Part shown: positions 6,225 through 7,366 of the stretch, piece after piece
Layout of the letters: every line of letters begins with the position of its first letter
Position numbering within the stretch: the stretch's first letter is position 1
Source: an uncultured Collinsella sp.
GTDB taxonomy: Bacteria > Actinomycetota > Coriobacteriia > Coriobacteriales > Coriobacteriaceae
Length of the DNA stretch: 7,366 nt
Assembly: GCA_959599615.1 (NCBI GenBank)
Contig: CAUGKA010000098.1
Span: 1-7,366, forward strand
Direction: 5' to 3'
Translations under genes and position numbers: made by a program
Notes under the pieces: generated by a model
Database searches by the model: none
What the model was told of the DNA's origin: nothing
What the model saw: only the letters and a program-made list of their open reading frames with translations

Positions 6225-6800
6225 TTATAGATAGGCACCCTCGAGGCGCAGCAGCCACTCCTTGCGATCCAGTCCACCGGCGTATCCGTTGAGCGATCCG
6301 TCGGCCGCGACCACGCGATGGCACGGCACGATAATCGAAATAGGGTTGCGAGCGACCGCAGCCCCCACCGCGCGAGGAGATACAACGGGCGCTTCATTTC
6401 CCGGTACACGATGTCGAGCGGCAACACGCTGGGCGATCTCGCCATACGTAGCGACCTCGCCACGCGGGATCGAAAGCAGCTCAAACCAAACCTCACGCTG
6501 AAACGCCGTGCCGATCATATGCAACGGCGGCGTAAACCGAGGTTCCTGCCCTGCAAAATAAGCATTCAGCCAAGCCCAGGAACGCTCAAGCACCGAAGAG
6601 GCCGCACCATTTGCCGGACTCACCGACGACATGCCACCAGTACCGGAAACCGCATCGACGCCTTCAACATGTTCGGAGTCTTCACGGAGAAGCGTGGAGC
6701 CAAAGTGCTCCTGCCCCTCAAACCAAAGCCCCGTCAGACCGCGGCCATCAGCGGCAAGCAGAATTTCGCCCAAAGGCGAAGCAAACGTCGTCGTGACCAC
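6225..6800 (-). CDS. ogt: Methylated-DNA--protein cysteine S-methyltransferase (Ogt type)
   Basis: This cytoplasmic suicide DNA-repair protein removes the methyl group from O6-methylguanine (and O4-methylthymine) onto its own cysteine. It has 191 residues. The acceptor is C160 in IIVPCHRVVAADGSLNGYAGG. Upstream are the family's Y119 in GEVATYGEIAQRV and the recognition helix RAVGAAVARNP with R143, the expected base-flipping arginine. The N-terminal ribonuclease-like part begins with TTFASPLGEILLAADG. The protein is longer than the usual 155-175 residues because of a Gly/Ser-rich insert (about 45-66) and a short insert before the recognition helix (about 130-141). No Ada-type regulator domain is fused. 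The GTG start at 6800 is fixed by AAAGGAG six bases upstream. It is a single-gene unit, and the adjacent kinase fragment appears unrelated. Confidence 0.93.
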   Translation of the reverse strand: MVTTTFASPLGEILLAADGRGLTGLWFEGQEHFGSTLLREDSEHVEGVDAVSGTGGMSSVSPANGAASSVLERSWAWLNAYFAGQEPRFTPPLHMIGTAFQREVWFELLSIPRGEVATYGEIAQRVAARHRVPGNEAPVVSPRAVGAAVARNPISIIVPCHRVVAADGSLNGYAGGLDRKEWLLRLEGAYL

Positions 6801-6806
6801 CAGCGG

Positions 6807-6833
6807 CTCCTTTCAAAACTCCGCAACATAATA
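6807..6833 (-). promoter_or_regulatory. Ribosome binding site and possible -10 box of ogt
   Basis: AAAGGAG (6813-6807, minus strand) lies six bases before the GTG and decides that start. TATTAT (6833-6828) matches the -10 consensus at five of six bases but lies only 15 bases before the ribosome site, and no good -35 box lies 16-18 bases further upstream. The promoter part is tentative and the ribosome site is firm. Confidence 0.5.
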
Positions 6834-6965
6834 CCGCGAATTGTGCAGACAACCTCGCAGATACGTCTGGGCGGGCTCGCAATTGCTTAAGCGAGGGCGC
6901 TTTCCCCAATCAAGCGAAGAAGACGCAGAGCTTCGACGCCAAAGCAGTACCCCTACCAGCTGAGT

Positions 6966-7139
6966 TCTAATACTTTTCCCGAGAAGTGAACGAGTAAAAA
7001 CGAAGCCCCGGAGCATCCACACCTTTAGACCGCAAAACCGCAGGATTCGCACAACAAAACCGCAGGAAATAGCGGTCAAAATATGCCAATGCTTCGGGGG
7101 TCCAAATAAGGTCGTTCACTTCTCGGGAAAAGTATTAGA
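6966..7139. repeat. 174-bp near-symmetrical palindromic element (family B)
   Basis: The outer arms are a perfect 28-bp inverted repeat (6966-6993 against 7112-7139; each carries CTTTTCCCGAGAAGTG or its complement). After exactly 12 unpaired bases on each side there is an 11-bp block, CCCCGGAGCAT (7006-7016) against ATGCTTCGGGG (7089-7099), with one position that pairs as G-U in RNA. After 11 more bases on each side comes GACCGC (7028-7033) against GCGGTC (7072-7077). The centre holds a direct repeat of CAAAACCGCAGGA (7033-7045 and 7055-7067). The equal spacers point to one long folded structure or a decayed perfect palindrome. No target-site duplication and no transposase are visible. It is probably a non-coding dispersed repeat or a structured RNA; only one copy lies in this window. 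Confidence 0.75.
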
Positions 7140-7366
7140 CCCCGATTCGCCCCAACCCCAAAGTCACCTCAGGCAGCAGGCGCGAAGCGCCGAGGCCGCC
7201 GCTGGGACCATAGCCCGCAACAGCCGCGCGCCCCCACATCAGCCCAGCGGCCCCAACCAACAACGGCCCCATCGCAGACCGCTCGCAGCAGCGTCACCGC
7301 AGGCGGGGGCCGGGCTTGGTTTTCAGAACATTCCGCAGACCAGTGCGGCGCCTTGTCCGCGGCTCC
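7140..7366. other. GC-rich right edge, no confident gene
   Basis: No gene with a credible start is visible. One minus-strand frame is open from the window edge to a TGA near 7170 (about 61 codons), but its Arg/Pro/Trp/Cys-rich product looks like non-coding GC-rich DNA. Local inverted repeats are present: GCCGCTGGG (7198-7206) with CCCAGCGGC (7243-7251), a tight GGCGC-GAA-GCGCC hairpin (7179-7191), and CCGCA/TGCGG around 7333-7349. It may be another intergenic repeat or the edge of a regulatory region for a gene outside the window. The stretch 6834-6965, between ogt and the family B element, also shows no gene. Confidence 0.35.

Noticed and set aside
6880..6897. Small CTCGC/GCGAG hairpin followed by TTT
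   Set aside because: It has only five base pairs with a ten-base loop and no nearby gene end, so it is probably chance.
6813..7079. Minus-strand open frame of 88 codons upstream of ogt
   Set aside because: Half of it lies in the palindromic element, and it ends in the ogt ribosome site. Its Arg/Leu/Ser/Cys-rich product has no recognisable pattern.
6960..7145. Target-site duplication around element B
   Set aside because: The bases flanking the two ends (TGAGT and CCCCG) do not match. Recent transposition is not supported by this copy alone.

Overview
The window looks like chromosomal DNA of a moderately GC-rich Gram-positive actinobacterium. My best guess is a gut Coriobacteriia member such as Collinsella. 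That guess rests on the general look of the proteins (FtsX-type ABC exporter, AIM24/TIGR00266 protein, sensor kinase fragment, Ogt) and on the palindromic intergenic repeats. It is recollection and inference, not a database result. There are no rRNA, tRNA, CRISPR, phage or transposase genes.

Layout: bases 1-382 hold no confident gene but carry a 140-bp palindromic element (family A, 114-253). A small helical protein of unknown function follows on the + strand (383-703). It converges on a two-gene minus-strand ABC transporter operon: the ATPase (3591-4292) is transcribed first, and an overlapping 925-residue double-FtsX permease (820-3597) follows. Bases 4293-4704 are non-coding. Next on the minus strand come an AIM24/TIGR00266 protein (4705-5379) with its own promoter and a strong terminator, a 5'-truncated sensor histidine kinase (5528-6082, a likely pseudogene), and a methylated-DNA--protein cysteine methyltransferase (6225-6800). 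The last 566 bases have no convincing gene and contain a 174-bp near-symmetrical palindromic element (family B, 6966-7139).

The most distinctive content is the repeat DNA. A roughly 50-bp hairpin repeat (family C) occurs three times (770-822, 4342-4392, 5476-5530). In two copies its stem begins inside the TAA stop codon of the minus-strand gene it follows, so it probably acts as a transcription terminator. The third copy lies inverted in front of the ABC operon, so that operon is bracketed by inverted copies. Families A and B share the 11-mer CCTGCGGTTTT in their central loops, which hints at a common origin or function.

How the genes work together: the ATPase and permease form one membrane transporter or mechanotransmission complex whose substrate cannot be read from sequence. 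The AIM24-like protein and Ogt look like independent single-gene units. The kinase fragment lacks its sensor, membrane and phospho-acceptor regions and has no response regulator beside it, so it probably no longer signals. I see no convincing new multi-gene system. The candidates for something undescribed are the three palindromic repeat families.
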